Assembly (NCBI RefSeq): GCF_010686725.1
Contig: NZ_JAAGWZ010000004.1
Location: forward strand, 289,959-353,958
Origin: Galbitalea soli
GTDB lineage: Bacteria; Actinomycetota; Actinomycetes; Actinomycetales; Microbacteriaceae
DNA: 64,000 nucleotides
Direction of reading: 5' to 3'
Shown here: in pieces, positions 17,776-26,491 of the stretch
Position numbering within the stretch: the stretch's first letter is position 1
Layout: each line of letters opens with the position of its first letter
Made by a program: the position numbers and the translations under genes
The notes under the pieces: model-generated
Told to the model about the DNA's origin: nothing
Seen by the model: only the letters and a program-made list of their open reading frames with translations
Databases searched by the model: none

Positions 17776-18950
17776 ACCTCATCACCCAATCGCGTCGCGC
17801 ACGCATGGCGGCCGGAGCCGCTGTCGTCGTCGTCGCGCTCGCCCTCGCCGGATGCTCGTCGACCAATGCGACGACCTCCGGCAGCAAGACCGACACCCTG
17901 AAAGCGGACATCGCCGCGGGCTCGGTCGGAACCGTCGACCAGTTCACGTCGATCGACGCGGTCTGCGGCACCAAGCCGGTGACGGTCGCGGTCGTCGACG
18001 GTTACGGAACGAACTCGTGGTCGAAGACGGTCAAGGCCGAGATCGACTCCGAGGCGGCCAAGTGCCCGGCGATCAAGAGCGTCTCCTACACCGCAGGGCG
18101 CGGTGACCTCGCGGCCACCAACTCGGCGATCACCGGGGCCGCGGCGAAGGGAACGAACATCCTGCTGGTCATCCCGGATGCGGGACCCGGTCAGGCCCAG
18201 CTCGCCGCCGTGCGCAAGGCGACCAAGGCGGGAACCATCGTGGTGCCGTTCGCCTCCGACCCGACCGGCAAGGCCGGCACCGACTACCTCGACTACACCG
18301 ACCAGGTCGCGCAGTTCAGCGGATCCGCGTGGGCGCAGTGGGTCGTCGACAACCTCGGCAGCAAGGGCGGCACGGTCGTGTTCCTCGGCGGGCCCGCCGG
18401 TGCGGCGGTCTCCACCCAGGAGTTCGTGGGCGTGAAGGCCGTGCTCGACAAGAACCCGCAGGTCAAGCTGCTCACCCCCGAGCCGGTCACCACCAACTGG
18501 GACCCGGCGCAGGCGCAGCAGGCCATGGCCGGTCTGCTCAGCCAGTACCCGAAGATCGACGCGGTCATCGCCGACTACGGCGCCTCGGCGAGCGGAGCGA
18601 TCCGCGCCTACCAGGCCGCCGGCGTCTCGGTACCGCTGCTCACCTCGACCGACGACAACTCGCTCAGCTGCGGCTTCACCGCCCTCAAGGCGAAGAACCC
18701 GAGCTACCAGCTGGCCACGGTCTCGTCGCGCACCTGGATCGGTCGCGTCGCGCTGCGCAAGGCGCTCGCCGCCTTCTACGGCAAGAGCGACACCGAGCCG
18801 TCGATGTACAACCTGCACCTGTTCGAGGACTCCACCGGCAAGACCGCGGGCGCCATCAGCCCGAGCAAGGCCTGCCTGCCGGCCGCCCCGACGGATGCAT
18901 CGCCGTCATCGCTGCTCACCACCGCCGAGTTCACGAAGATCTTCGGCTGA
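17772..18950 (+). CDS. sugar/nucleoside-type ABC substrate-binding lipoprotein
   Basis: A 392-residue periplasmic-binding-protein fold of the RbsB type (Peripla_BP_4), anchored as a lipoprotein: a basic N-terminus, a hydrophobic stretch and the lipobox LALAGC with Cys28. The mature protein begins with a Ser/Thr-rich linker. Motifs of the fold include VVDGYGTNSWSKTVKAEI and the hinge region VIADYGASASGAIRAYQ. The start is TTG 17772, overlapping the permease stop (TTGA), with AGAGGAG nearby; starting later would remove the signal peptide. It delivers the unknown substrate to the flanking permease domains. Confidence 0.88.
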   Translation: MNLITQSRRARMAAGAAVVVVALALAGCSSTNATTSGSKTDTLKADIAAGSVGTVDQFTSIDAVCGTKPVTVAVVDGYGTNSWSKTVKAEIDSEAAKCPAIKSVSYTAGRGDLAATNSAITGAAAKGTNILLVIPDAGPGQAQLAAVRKATKAGTIVVPFASDPTGKAGTDYLDYTDQVAQFSGSAWAQWVVDNLGSKGGTVVFLGGPAGAAVSTQEFVGVKAVLDKNPQVKLLTPEPVTTNWDPAQAQQAMAGLLSQYPKIDAVIADYGASASGAIRAYQAAGVSVPLLTSTDDNSLSCGFTALKAKNPSYQLATVSSRTWIGRVALRKALAAFYGKSDTEPSMYNLHLFEDSTGKTAGAISPSKACLPAAPTDASPSSLLTTAEFTKIFG

Positions 18951-21535
18951 TGACAGAACCGACCAGCTCGACCCCCGGCTTGGTGCTCACCGAGATCACC
19001 AAGACCTACCCGGGCGTCCGTGCGCTCGACGGCGTGAGTGTCACAGTGGAGCGCGGGAAGGTACACGCGATCCTCGGTGAGAACGGCGCGGGAAAGTCGA
19101 CGCTGGTCGGCATCGCCGCGGGGTCGGTCGTTCCGGATTCCGGTTCGATCGGCCTCGCCGGCGAGGAGGTCGCGCGCATCCAGCCTCGGGATGCCCGCGA
19201 GAAGGGTCTGGCGATCGTCTACCAGATCCCGGCCCTCGCCCCGTCGCTCACGGTGGTCGACTCCGTCCTCCTCCTGTTGCCGGAGTCACGCAGACCGCAG
19301 CGCCGTGCAGCGGCGGGGTGGCTCGCCGCCCACTTCGAGAGCCTCGGGCTCGCCATCGATCCCGGTGCCCTCGTCGGCTCGCTCTCGCTCCGCGAGGCGC
19401 ACCTCATCGAGATCGCCGCCGCCCTCGCCTCGGAGCCCTCCGTTCTCGTCCTCGACGAGCCGACGGAGGCGCTGGGAGGGGATGAGACGCGCTGGCTCTT
19501 CGCCCGCATCGATGAGCTGCTCGCCCGGGGCGCCGCCGTCGTCTACATCACGCACCGCATCCCGGAGGTCGTCGAGATCGCCACCGACCTCACCGTCCTG
19601 CGGGACGGCCGGGTGGTCGGTCGGGGCCGCGTCGCCGACTTCAGCGAGGAGCAGATCGTTGAGCTCATCGTCGGTCGATCCCTCGAGACGACCTTCCCCG
19701 ACAAGGCGGCCGTCACTGCCGCCGACGCCGTGAGCGCGACCCCCGCGTTCTCGGTCGTCGACGCGTCGAGCAAGGGCTTCTCGGGCGTCTCGCTCGACGT
19801 CGCCGCCGGCACCATCGTCGGACTCGCCGGGGTCGAGGGCAACGGTCAGCGCGAGCTGCTGCGCGCCCTCTCCGGCAAGGGCCCGATGGTCGGCACCATC
19901 GAGGTGAACGGGCGCCGGCTCGCGCACCGCACGGCGAAAGCCGGCTCGCAGCTGGGCATCGCCTATCTGCCCGGCGACCGTATCGGCGAGGCCATGTTCG
20001 GCAAGATGTCGGTGCGCGAGAACGTCGTCGCACCCTCCATCGACCTCGCCATGCCGAGCGGCTTCCTCGACCGTGCCCGCGAGTACCGACTCACGCGGGA
20101 GGGCATCGCGGGGCTCGCCCTCAAGTCGCCCACGCTCGAGACCCCGGTCACCTCCCTCTCGGGCGGCAGTCAGCAGAAGGTGCTCCTCGCCCGCTCGCGA
20201 CTCGGCGACCCGAAGGTGCTGCTGGTCGAGGACCCGACGCAGGGCGTGGATGCCGGCGCCCGCGTCGAGATCTACGCGTTCCTGCGACGACTCGCCGAGT
20301 CGGGCGTCGCGATCGTCGTGCTCTCGACCGACGCCGTCGAGCTCGAGGGCCTGTGCGACGAGGTCCTGGTCTTCTCGCGGGGACGGGTCATGGCCCGCCT
20401 CCGCGGCGACGAGGTCACCGAGCGCGCCATCACCGGCGCCGCCGTGCTCTCGCATCACGAGCAGGAGTCCGCGGCGCCAACCATCAGCGCCGTTCCGGCC
20501 ACGACCCGGCGTCGCTGGTGGCGCGGCGAAGGGCAAGCGGGCATCCTCGCCGCGCTCGTGATCGCGCTCGCCGCGGTCACCACGATCGTGTCGCCGGCCT
20601 TCCTCAATCCGCTCAATGTGAGTCAGGCGCTCGCCGCGGCCGCGACCCTCGTCATCGTGGGCGTCGCCCAGCTGCTCGTGGTCATGACGGGCGGTATCGA
20701 CCTCAGCGTCGGATCGGTGGTCGCCCTCTCCGGAGTCATCGTCTCATTCTTCGCCGACGGCGACATGGCCGCCTTCGTCGTGGGCGTCGTGCTCTCGATC
20801 GTGGCCGGGCTGCTGGTCGGGGTCGTCAACGGTCTGCTCGTCACGCGGCTGAACATCCCACCCGTCATCGCGACTCTCGTGACCTCGATCGCGATCGTCG
20901 GCGTCGCCCAGGTGCTCCGCCCGCAGCCGAGCACCACGGCGACGGACTCGATCATGACCGCGATCGGCACGACCGTCGGGGGAGTGCCGCTCATTCTGGT
21001 CGTCGCGCTCGCGATCGCCGTGGTCGCCTGGCTCGTGATCGCCCGAACGCGGCTCGGCCGAGGCCTCCGCGCCGCCGGCTCCGACCCGGTGAAGGCGAAC
21101 CGGATGGGTGTCAACGTGCGGGCGATGCGCATGTTCGCGACCGTGACCGCGGGCGGTCTCTCCGCCGTGGCCGGCTTCGCGCTCTACACGACGACGGGCA
21201 TCGGCGACGCGAACACGGGACAGACGCTCACCCTCACCTCGGTGACCGCCATCGTCATCGCGGGGGCGAGCATTTTCGGCGGCTCCGGTTCGGCGATCGC
21301 GGTCGCGGTGGCCGGGCTCCTGCTCGAGACGATCACGAGCGCGCTCACCTTCCTGTCGCTCAGTCTCAGCTGGCAGTACTGGGTGCAGGGCGCCTTCGTG
21401 CTCGTGGCGGCGGTCATCCCGCTCGTGGCACGCCGGATGCGCCTGAGGGCCATCGCGCTCCGGGCGGCAACGGCGGCACCGGGCTCCGACACCCCGGCTG
21501 GTCCACGTACGCGGCACGCGAGGTCCAGCGCGTGA
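18950..21535 (+). CDS. fused ABC importer ATPase-ATPase-permease
   Basis: An 861-residue fusion of an RbsA-like double ATPase and an RbsC-like permease. ATPase 1 (about 11-240) has Walker A GENGAGKST, a degenerate signature LSLREAHLIEIA and Walker B VLVLDEPTEAL. ATPase 2 (about 255-495) has the degenerate P-loop GVEGNGQRELLRAL usual in RbsA second domains and an intact signature SLSGGSQQKVLLARSRL with VLLVEDPTQGVDAG. The permease (about 520-840) has MTGGIDLSVGSVVALSG and GLRAAGSDPVKANRMGVN. RbsA and RbsC are normally separate. ATG 18950 overlaps the binding-protein stop (TGATG). Together with the separate permease at 16720 it would build one importer with unlike membrane halves. Confidence 0.9.
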   Translation: MTEPTSSTPGLVLTEITKTYPGVRALDGVSVTVERGKVHAILGENGAGKSTLVGIAAGSVVPDSGSIGLAGEEVARIQPRDAREKGLAIVYQIPALAPSLTVVDSVLLLLPESRRPQRRAAAGWLAAHFESLGLAIDPGALVGSLSLREAHLIEIAAALASEPSVLVLDEPTEALGGDETRWLFARIDELLARGAAVVYITHRIPEVVEIATDLTVLRDGRVVGRGRVADFSEEQIVELIVGRSLETTFPDKAAVTAADAVSATPAFSVVDASSKGFSGVSLDVAAGTIVGLAGVEGNGQRELLRALSGKGPMVGTIEVNGRRLAHRTAKAGSQLGIAYLPGDRIGEAMFGKMSVRENVVAPSIDLAMPSGFLDRAREYRLTREGIAGLALKSPTLETPVTSLSGGSQQKVLLARSRLGDPKVLLVEDPTQGVDAGARVEIYAFLRRLAESGVAIVVLSTDAVELEGLCDEVLVFSRGRVMARLRGDEVTERAITGAAVLSHHEQESAAPTISAVPATTRRRWWRGEGQAGILAALVIALAAVTTIVSPAFLNPLNVSQALAAAATLVIVGVAQLLVVMTGGIDLSVGSVVALSGVIVSFFADGDMAAFVVGVVLSIVAGLLVGVVNGLLVTRLNIPPVIATLVTSIAIVGVAQVLRPQPSTTATDSIMTAIGTTVGGVPLILVVALAIAVVAWLVIARTRLGRGLRAAGSDPVKANRMGVNVRAMRMFATVTAGGLSAVAGFALYTTTGIGDANTGQTLTLTSVTAIVIAGASIFGGSGSAIAVAVAGLLLETITSALTFLSLSLSWQYWVQGAFVLVAAVIPLVARRMRLRAIALRAATAAPGSDTPAGPRTRHARSSA

Positions 21536-21608
21536 GGATCAGTAGTCTTAGTGACAATCGCCCGGTCCGATCGGGGCGACTCCGATGATCGAGTACGGCG
21601 GTATCTTG

Positions 21609-22238
21609 ATGGACAACCTGGGTTCGCGGTTGAAGGAGCTGAGGCTGAAGTCGGGGCTCACGCTGCGCGCGCTGGCGCGCAGCGCCGACGTGTCGCCCTC
21701 CTTCGTCTCGCAGATCGAGAACGGCAAGTCGCAGCCGTCGGTGGCGACGCTCTACACCTTCTCCCGCCTGCTCGGCGTGACCGTGGACGAGCTGTTCGTC
21801 GAGAACGAGCCGCCCGCGACACCCCTCGTCGAGGGCTGGGGGCCGGACGGCGACAAGAATCCCACCAACGCCTGGCATCCCTCCGAGTACTCGAACCGTG
21901 TCTCCGTCGTGCACCCGTCGCACCGCTCGCACCTCGACATGGCCGAGGGCGTGGTGTGGGAGCGGCTCGCAGCGACCCCGGAACAGGGCGTGACGTTCAT
22001 GAAGATCGTCTACGCACCGGGGGCGACGTCGACCGCCGGCGGTGACCTCGTGAGCCACGACGGCTACGAGTACGGCTACGTGCTCGAAGGCACGCTCGAG
22101 GTGACGGTCGGCGGGGAGGTCTTCACGCTCAACAGCGGCGAGTCGCTCGGCTTCGACTCGACCATCCCGCACGTCTTGCGCAACGTGGGCGAGGGCCGGT
22201 TCCAGGGCCTCTGGTTCGTGCACAGCCGCAGGCACTGA
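21609..22238 (+). CDS. XRE-cupin transcriptional regulator (1)
   Basis: A 209-residue regulator with an N-terminal XRE helix-turn-helix (LTLRALARSADVSPSFVSQI, then ENGKSQPSV) and a C-terminal cupin sensor domain (YEYGYVLEGTLEVTVGGEVF followed by GESLGFDSTIPHVLRN). Regulators of this class (PuuR/SutR-like) control catabolic genes, with the ligand bound in the cupin. It lies 73 bp after the ABC fusion on the same strand. ATG 21609 gives the usual family N-terminus; ATG 21585 would add eight residues and neither has a good ribosome site. It faces a second XRE-cupin gene, its likely paralogue. Confidence 0.85.
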   Translation: MDNLGSRLKELRLKSGLTLRALARSADVSPSFVSQIENGKSQPSVATLYTFSRLLGVTVDELFVENEPPATPLVEGWGPDGDKNPTNAWHPSEYSNRVSVVHPSHRSHLDMAEGVVWERLAATPEQGVTFMKIVYAPGATSTAGGDLVSHDGYEYGYVLEGTLEVTVGGEVFTLNSGESLGFDSTIPHVLRNVGEGRFQGLWFVHSRRH

Positions 22239-22307
22239 CCACCAGGGCGGCAGTCGCGGCACCAACAGGCACCGCCGGTCGCGCAGCGGTCGTCCGGGGC
22301 GACCCGC

Positions 22308-22907
22308 TCAGGAGAGGTGGAACCGCCCGGTCGACAGCCACAGGCCCTGCGCGTTCTCTGATGAGCGGTTGATGTACCGGTGCGGCCGGAGGGAGTCGAA
22401 GGTGAGGGAGTCGCCGGCGGTCACCTCGAACTCCTCGTCGTCCAGTTGCACGGTCAGCACCCCGGAGATGAGGAACGCGCTCTCGACGCCCTCGTGGCGG
22501 GTGAGCGTACCGTCGACGGAACTGTCGCCGCCCGGTTCGTAGGTCACGAGCACGGCCTCGACCGCGCCGTCGTTCTCGGAGGAGACGAGTTCCCAGCGCA
22601 CCCCGTTCGCGATCTGCAGCACCGGATGGGTGTCCGCCTTGCGCAGCGCCGGCGAGGGCGCGGTTCCGTCCGGCGTGGAGGGCGCCGGAGCGACCTCCTC
22701 GGGCGAGATGCCGATGAGCCAGTCGAGTGAGATGCCGAGGCGGTTGACGAGCGCGTACAGCGTGTTGACCGAGGGCTGGGTGCGGCCGGTCTCGATCTGT
22801 GAGATGAGCGCGCCCGAGACGCCGATGTCGGCGGCGAGCGCGCGCACGGTCAGGCCCGCCTCACGGCGTGCGGCCAGCAGGCGCGGGCCGATCTCCACAT
22901 CGATCAT
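22308..22907 (-). CDS. XRE-cupin transcriptional regulator (2)
   Basis: A 199-residue regulator with the same architecture as the facing gene. The XRE domain is LTVRALAADIGVSGALISQI then ETGRTQPSV; the cupin has VESAFLISGVLTVQLDDEEF and GDSLTFDSLRPHRYINRS. It is divergent from the second ketopantoate-reductase-like gene across a 152-bp region that carries the GTTGTGTAAAGTG motif, so it may regulate that gene and itself. The cupin pockets of the two regulators differ, consistent with different ligands or a division of labour. Confidence 0.87.
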   Translation of the reverse strand: MIDVEIGPRLLAARREAGLTVRALAADIGVSGALISQIETGRTQPSVNTLYALVNRLGISLDWLIGISPEEVAPAPSTPDGTAPSPALRKADTHPVLQIANGVRWELVSSENDGAVEAVLVTYEPGGDSSVDGTLTRHEGVESAFLISGVLTVQLDDEEFEVTAGDSLTFDSLRPHRYINRSSENAQGLWLSTGRFHLS

Positions 22908-22969
22908 CGAATCTCCTCGATCGTCATGATAAGCGGTACTGAACGTTTCTCTTCCGCTTTTCGATCGCC

Positions 22970-22992
22970 GTTGTGTAAAGTGTGGCTATACA
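22970..22992. promoter_or_regulatory. control region of second reductase operon
   Basis: GTTGTGTAAAGTGTGG (22970-22985) resembles GTTGTAAAGTGAGG at 13270 in front of the first reductase/amidohydrolase pair. It is followed by TATACA (22987-22992), a -10-like hexamer, and TGTA-N11-TACA forms a dyad. The site lies between the XRE-cupin regulator and the reductase gene. Confidence 0.45.
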
Positions 22993-23059
22993 AACACCAG
23001 CGTCGGTGCCGGGGGCCACTCCCTCGCCGACCCGACAGCGAAGAGGGAAAAGAGGAGTG

Positions 23060-24088
23060 ATGCCCAAGAGGATCGCAGTGCTCGGCTCGGGAGCGCAAGG
23101 CTCCGGGGTCGGAACCGATTTCGTTCGCGCCGGCTACGACGTCACGTTCATCGAGCAGTGGCCCGCCCACGTCGAGGCCATGCGAACGCACGGGCTGCGG
23201 GTCAACCTGCCGGGGGAGAGCATCCTCACCCCGGTGCACGCCATCCACCTCTGCGAGGTCGCGACGCTGCGGGAGAAGTTCGACCTGGTCTTCACCCTCG
23301 TCAAGGCGTACGACACCCGCTGGTCGGTCGAACTGATCGCGCCGTACCTCGCCGACGACGGACTCGTGATCGGGCTGCAGAACGGCATGACCATCGACAC
23401 GGTCGCCGACGTCGTCGGTGCCCACCGCACCATCGGCAGCGTGATCGAGATGGCGTCGAACATGTACGAGCCGGGCATCGCGAACCGGCAGACCCCCACC
23501 TCCGGATCGTGGTTCGCGCTCGGCGGCTACGACAGCACGGCCCAGCACCGTGTCGAGGAGGTCGCCGAGGTGCTCCGTCATGCGGGCTCCGTGCAGATCG
23601 TCGACGATATTCGCTCGTCGAAGTGGATGAAGCTCGTGGTCAATGCGGGCGAGCTCGTGCCCTCGGCCATCCTCAACCTGCCCCTTAACGACGCCGTGCA
23701 GGTGCCGGGCATGCACGATTTCATGCTGGAGGCCTGCCGCGAGGCGGTGCACACTGCGGTCGCCACCGGCAACCGCATGGTTCCCATCTTCGGTCTCGAG
23801 GGTATGGACCTCGCCGACCCCGACCGGTTCGTGGTCGAACTCCTCGACGCGGTGCTCACGCAGTTCTCGTCTCCCGACACCCGCACGACCGTGCTGCAGG
23901 ACTGGGACAAGGGTCGCCACAGCGAGGTCGACGAGGTCAACGGCCTGGTGGTGGATGAACAGGCGAAGCTCGGCGGCACCGCCCCGTACAACGCGCTCAC
24001 GGTCGAGATCGCCCACCGCATCGAGCGGGGCGAGCTGGAGGCCCGCCCCGAGAACGTCGAACTGCTGGTCGGGCACGTGGCGCGATGA
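23060..24088 (+). CDS. ketopantoate reductase-like oxidoreductase (paralogue 2)
   Basis: A 342-residue paralogue of the gene at 12197, sharing VTFIEQWPAHVEAMR, the HLCEVATL segment and the catalytic core. The Rossmann motif is VLGSGAQGSGVGTD; the catalytic lysine lies in SSKWMKLVVNAG and the substrate motif is SEVDEVNG. ATG 23060 follows AGAGGAG; an upstream frame to 22982 is not homologous. It overlaps the third amidohydrolase by ATGA. The recurring pairing of reductase and amidohydrolase on both sides of the transporter implies consecutive steps on one class of compound. Confidence 0.86.
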   Translation: MPKRIAVLGSGAQGSGVGTDFVRAGYDVTFIEQWPAHVEAMRTHGLRVNLPGESILTPVHAIHLCEVATLREKFDLVFTLVKAYDTRWSVELIAPYLADDGLVIGLQNGMTIDTVADVVGAHRTIGSVIEMASNMYEPGIANRQTPTSGSWFALGGYDSTAQHRVEEVAEVLRHAGSVQIVDDIRSSKWMKLVVNAGELVPSAILNLPLNDAVQVPGMHDFMLEACREAVHTAVATGNRMVPIFGLEGMDLADPDRFVVELLDAVLTQFSSPDTRTTVLQDWDKGRHSEVDEVNGLVVDEQAKLGGTAPYNALTVEIAHRIERGELEARPENVELLVGHVAR

Positions 24089-25518
24089 ACCGCACGCTCA
24101 TCACCGACGCGGCCGTCGTGACGGTCGACCCCGCCCTGGGCGATTTCGAGCGGGCGAACATCCTCATCGAGGATGGCACGATCGTCGCGATCGCGCCCGG
24201 GCTGGAGGCCGACGCCGAGCGCATCGACGCCAGCGAGATGATCGCGATGCCCGGCATGGTCGACACCCACCTGCACACCTGGCAGTCGCCGGTGCGCGGC
24301 ATCCTCGCCGACGGCAACATCCCCGACTACCTGCGCGGCATCCGCCTCCAGCTCGCCGAGCGGATGCGTGCGGAAGACATGTACGTGGGCAATTACCTCG
24401 GGGCGCTCGACGCCATCAATAACGGCGTCACGTCGATCGTCGACTACTGCCACAACATCCTGACGCCCGACCACGCGCACGCCGCCGTGACCGGGTTGCT
24501 CGACTCGGGCATCCGCGGCCTGTACGGGCACGGAATGACCCCCATCACCACGAACACCTGGGGCGAGAGCAAGGGCGGCTCGACCGCCGCGGGCGATCCG
24601 GGCGAGTACCAGACGCGCTCCGACCTCGCGCGGGAGATCCGCGACACGTACTTCCGCAGCGAGTCGCAGCCGCTCCGCTTCGGCATGGCGCCGCAGGAGT
24701 TCGCGATCACGCCGCCCGAGGAGGTGGTGCGGGAGTTCGCGCTCGCCCGCGAGCTCGGCGCGCGCATCACTCAGCACGCCAATCAGGTCATGGTGCGGCA
24801 GCTGTTCCAGGACGTCGAGGTGTTGCACTCGCACGGTCTGCTCGGCGACGACCTCCTGCTCGTGCACTGCACCTTCAACACCGAGCACGAGTGGGAGCTG
24901 CTGCGCGACACGGGGACGATGGTCTCGGTGTGCGCCGAGACCGAGATGCAGATGGGCATGGGCTTCCCCGCGATCCGCGAGGTCACCGAGTACACGCCCG
25001 GGCCCAGTCTCGGAATCGACTGCGTGAGCGGCACCTCGCACGACATGCTCTCGCACGGCCGCCTCGTGTTGCAGGCCACGCGCTGGCGCGACGACGAGCC
25101 CGGCTACCGCCGCATGGTCGCCCCGCAGGTGATGAAGTGGAAGACGGCGGATGCCCTCCGCTGGCTCACCATCAACGGCGCCCGCGCGGCGGGCGTCGGC
25201 GACGTGGCGGGCTCGCTCACGCCCGGCAAGCGGGCGGACATCGTGCTGCTCGACATGGCGGGGGTGAGCACCGCGGGCTGGAACCGCCGCGAGCCCGGTG
25301 GGGCGATCATCGCGCAGACCAACGCGTCCAACGTCGACACCGTTCTGATCGACGGCCGGATCGTCAAGCGCGGGGGCCGGCTCGTCCACGTCGATGTGAA
25401 GGATGCCCTGCGCAAGATGCAGGAATCGCACGACTACCTCTTCGACCAGATGGACCGCAACGGCGGGTTCATCCCGCAGCCTCCGGTGGATATCCCGCTG
25501 TACCGCGAGCGCGCGTAG
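24085..25518 (+). CDS. ATZ/TRZ-type amidohydrolase (paralogue 3)
   Basis: A 477-residue metal-dependent hydrolase. Metal ligands: His62-x-His64 in MVDTHLHTWQ, His in ARITQHANQ, His in LLVHCTFN and Asp in LGIDCVSGT. It differs from the two others in the second metal-ligand motif (HLH) and carries a longer insertion (about residues 165-195, MTPITTNTWGESKGG). Its start overlaps the reductase stop. Cluster context implies a role in the same pathway as the genes at 13364 and 15350, perhaps on a related intermediate. The substrate is unknown. Confidence 0.87.
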   Translation: MNRTLITDAAVVTVDPALGDFERANILIEDGTIVAIAPGLEADAERIDASEMIAMPGMVDTHLHTWQSPVRGILADGNIPDYLRGIRLQLAERMRAEDMYVGNYLGALDAINNGVTSIVDYCHNILTPDHAHAAVTGLLDSGIRGLYGHGMTPITTNTWGESKGGSTAAGDPGEYQTRSDLAREIRDTYFRSESQPLRFGMAPQEFAITPPEEVVREFALARELGARITQHANQVMVRQLFQDVEVLHSHGLLGDDLLLVHCTFNTEHEWELLRDTGTMVSVCAETEMQMGMGFPAIREVTEYTPGPSLGIDCVSGTSHDMLSHGRLVLQATRWRDDEPGYRRMVAPQVMKWKTADALRWLTINGARAAGVGDVAGSLTPGKRADIVLLDMAGVSTAGWNRREPGGAIIAQTNASNVDTVLIDGRIVKRGGRLVHVDVKDALRKMQESHDYLFDQMDRNGGFIPQPPVDIPLYRERA

Positions 25519-25523
25519 CGGCC

Positions 25524-25553
25524 GGGCTGCGTGCGCGCGGTGCGCCCGCAGCC
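25524..25553. terminator. hairpin between convergent genes
   Basis: GGCTGCG (25525-25531) and CGCAGCC (25547-25553) form a 7-bp GC stem in the 60-bp gap between convergent genes. No T-run follows, so termination is only suggested. Confidence 0.35.
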
Positions 25554-25578
25554 GGGCCGAGGCCGGTCGCCTCGGCGG

Positions 25579-26454
25579 TCAGCCGGCGGAGTTACGGCTG
25601 ACCTCGGCGATCGCCGACCAGTCCAGTGCCTCGGCACCGGGCTGCGCGAGCGCCGTCTCGAACACCCGGCGCAGCGCCGGCGCGGTCGGCAGGGTGATGC
25701 CCACCTCGGCTGCGGCGTCTTCGGCGAGCCCCAGGTCTTTGAGGCCGAGGGGGAGCGTGAAGCCCGCGGGCTGGTACCGGCGGTGGGCGATGATGTCGCC
25801 GTAGCCCGTGTAGCTCACTCCGCCGAAGAGGGTGCTCGTCAGCAGCTCGACGAAGCCGCTCGCGTCGACGCCGTGGCTCTCGACGATCGCGATGGACTCG
25901 CCGATCGCCTCCATCGCGTGGATGATGTTGAAGTTCACAGCGATCTTCACGAGGTTCGCCTGCGCCGGCTCTTCCCCGATGCGCCAGACCCGCTGACCCA
26001 TCACGGTGAGGTACGGCAGGACACCGTCGACGAGCGCGGGGTCGCCGCCCGCGAGGATGTTGAGCTTGCCCTCCGCGGCCAGGTTCACGCGCCCGAGCAC
26101 GGGGGCGGCGACGTAGCCCACGCCGGCGTCCGCGTGCCGGCTGGCGAGAGCGCGCGCGAGAGCGGGGCTCACCGAGGCCATGTTCACGTGCAGCGCCGGT
26201 CGCCTGGTCGACGCCGCGAGCGCCTCGGCGCTGAAGACGGCGTCAGCGGCGGCGTCGTTCGCCAGCATCGAGAAGACGAGTCCCGTCTCGAGCGCTTCCG
26301 CGGGGCTCTCGGCGGCGACGGCACCGGCCGCCACGAGCGGAGCGGCCGCGGCGGCGCTGCGGTTCCAGACGCGCACCGTGTGTCCGGCATCCACGAGGCG
26401 TCGCGCCATCGCGCTGCCCATGGTGCCGAGCCCGACGAATCCGATCTCAGTCAT
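25579..26454 (-). CDS. NAD(P)-dependent 3-hydroxyisobutyrate dehydrogenase-like oxidoreductase
   Basis: A 291-residue beta-hydroxyacid dehydrogenase family protein. The Rossmann motif is IGFVGLGTMGSAMARRLVDA. The substrate region VAAPVLGRVNLAAEGKLNIL corresponds to DAPVSGG with Ser replaced by Leu. The catalytic lysine is in ANLVKIAVNFN, and LGLKDLGLAEDAA is the conserved K-D-x-x-L-A. Members reduce or oxidise short hydroxy-acid/semialdehyde pairs. ATG 26454 follows GGAAGG. The dehydrogenase upstream at 27868 is on the same strand (37 bp), so the two form an operon that could process an aldehyde produced by the island. Confidence 0.87.
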   Translation of the reverse strand: MTEIGFVGLGTMGSAMARRLVDAGHTVRVWNRSAAAAAPLVAAGAVAAESPAEALETGLVFSMLANDAAADAVFSAEALAASTRRPALHVNMASVSPALARALASRHADAGVGYVAAPVLGRVNLAAEGKLNILAGGDPALVDGVLPYLTVMGQRVWRIGEEPAQANLVKIAVNFNIIHAMEAIGESIAIVESHGVDASGFVELLTSTLFGGVSYTGYGDIIAHRRYQPAGFTLPLGLKDLGLAEDAAAEVGITLPTAPALRRVFETALAQPGAEALDWSAIAEVSRNSAG

Positions 26455-26491
26455 CGATGGTGGTCCCTTCCGTCGCTCGCGATCCCACTCC

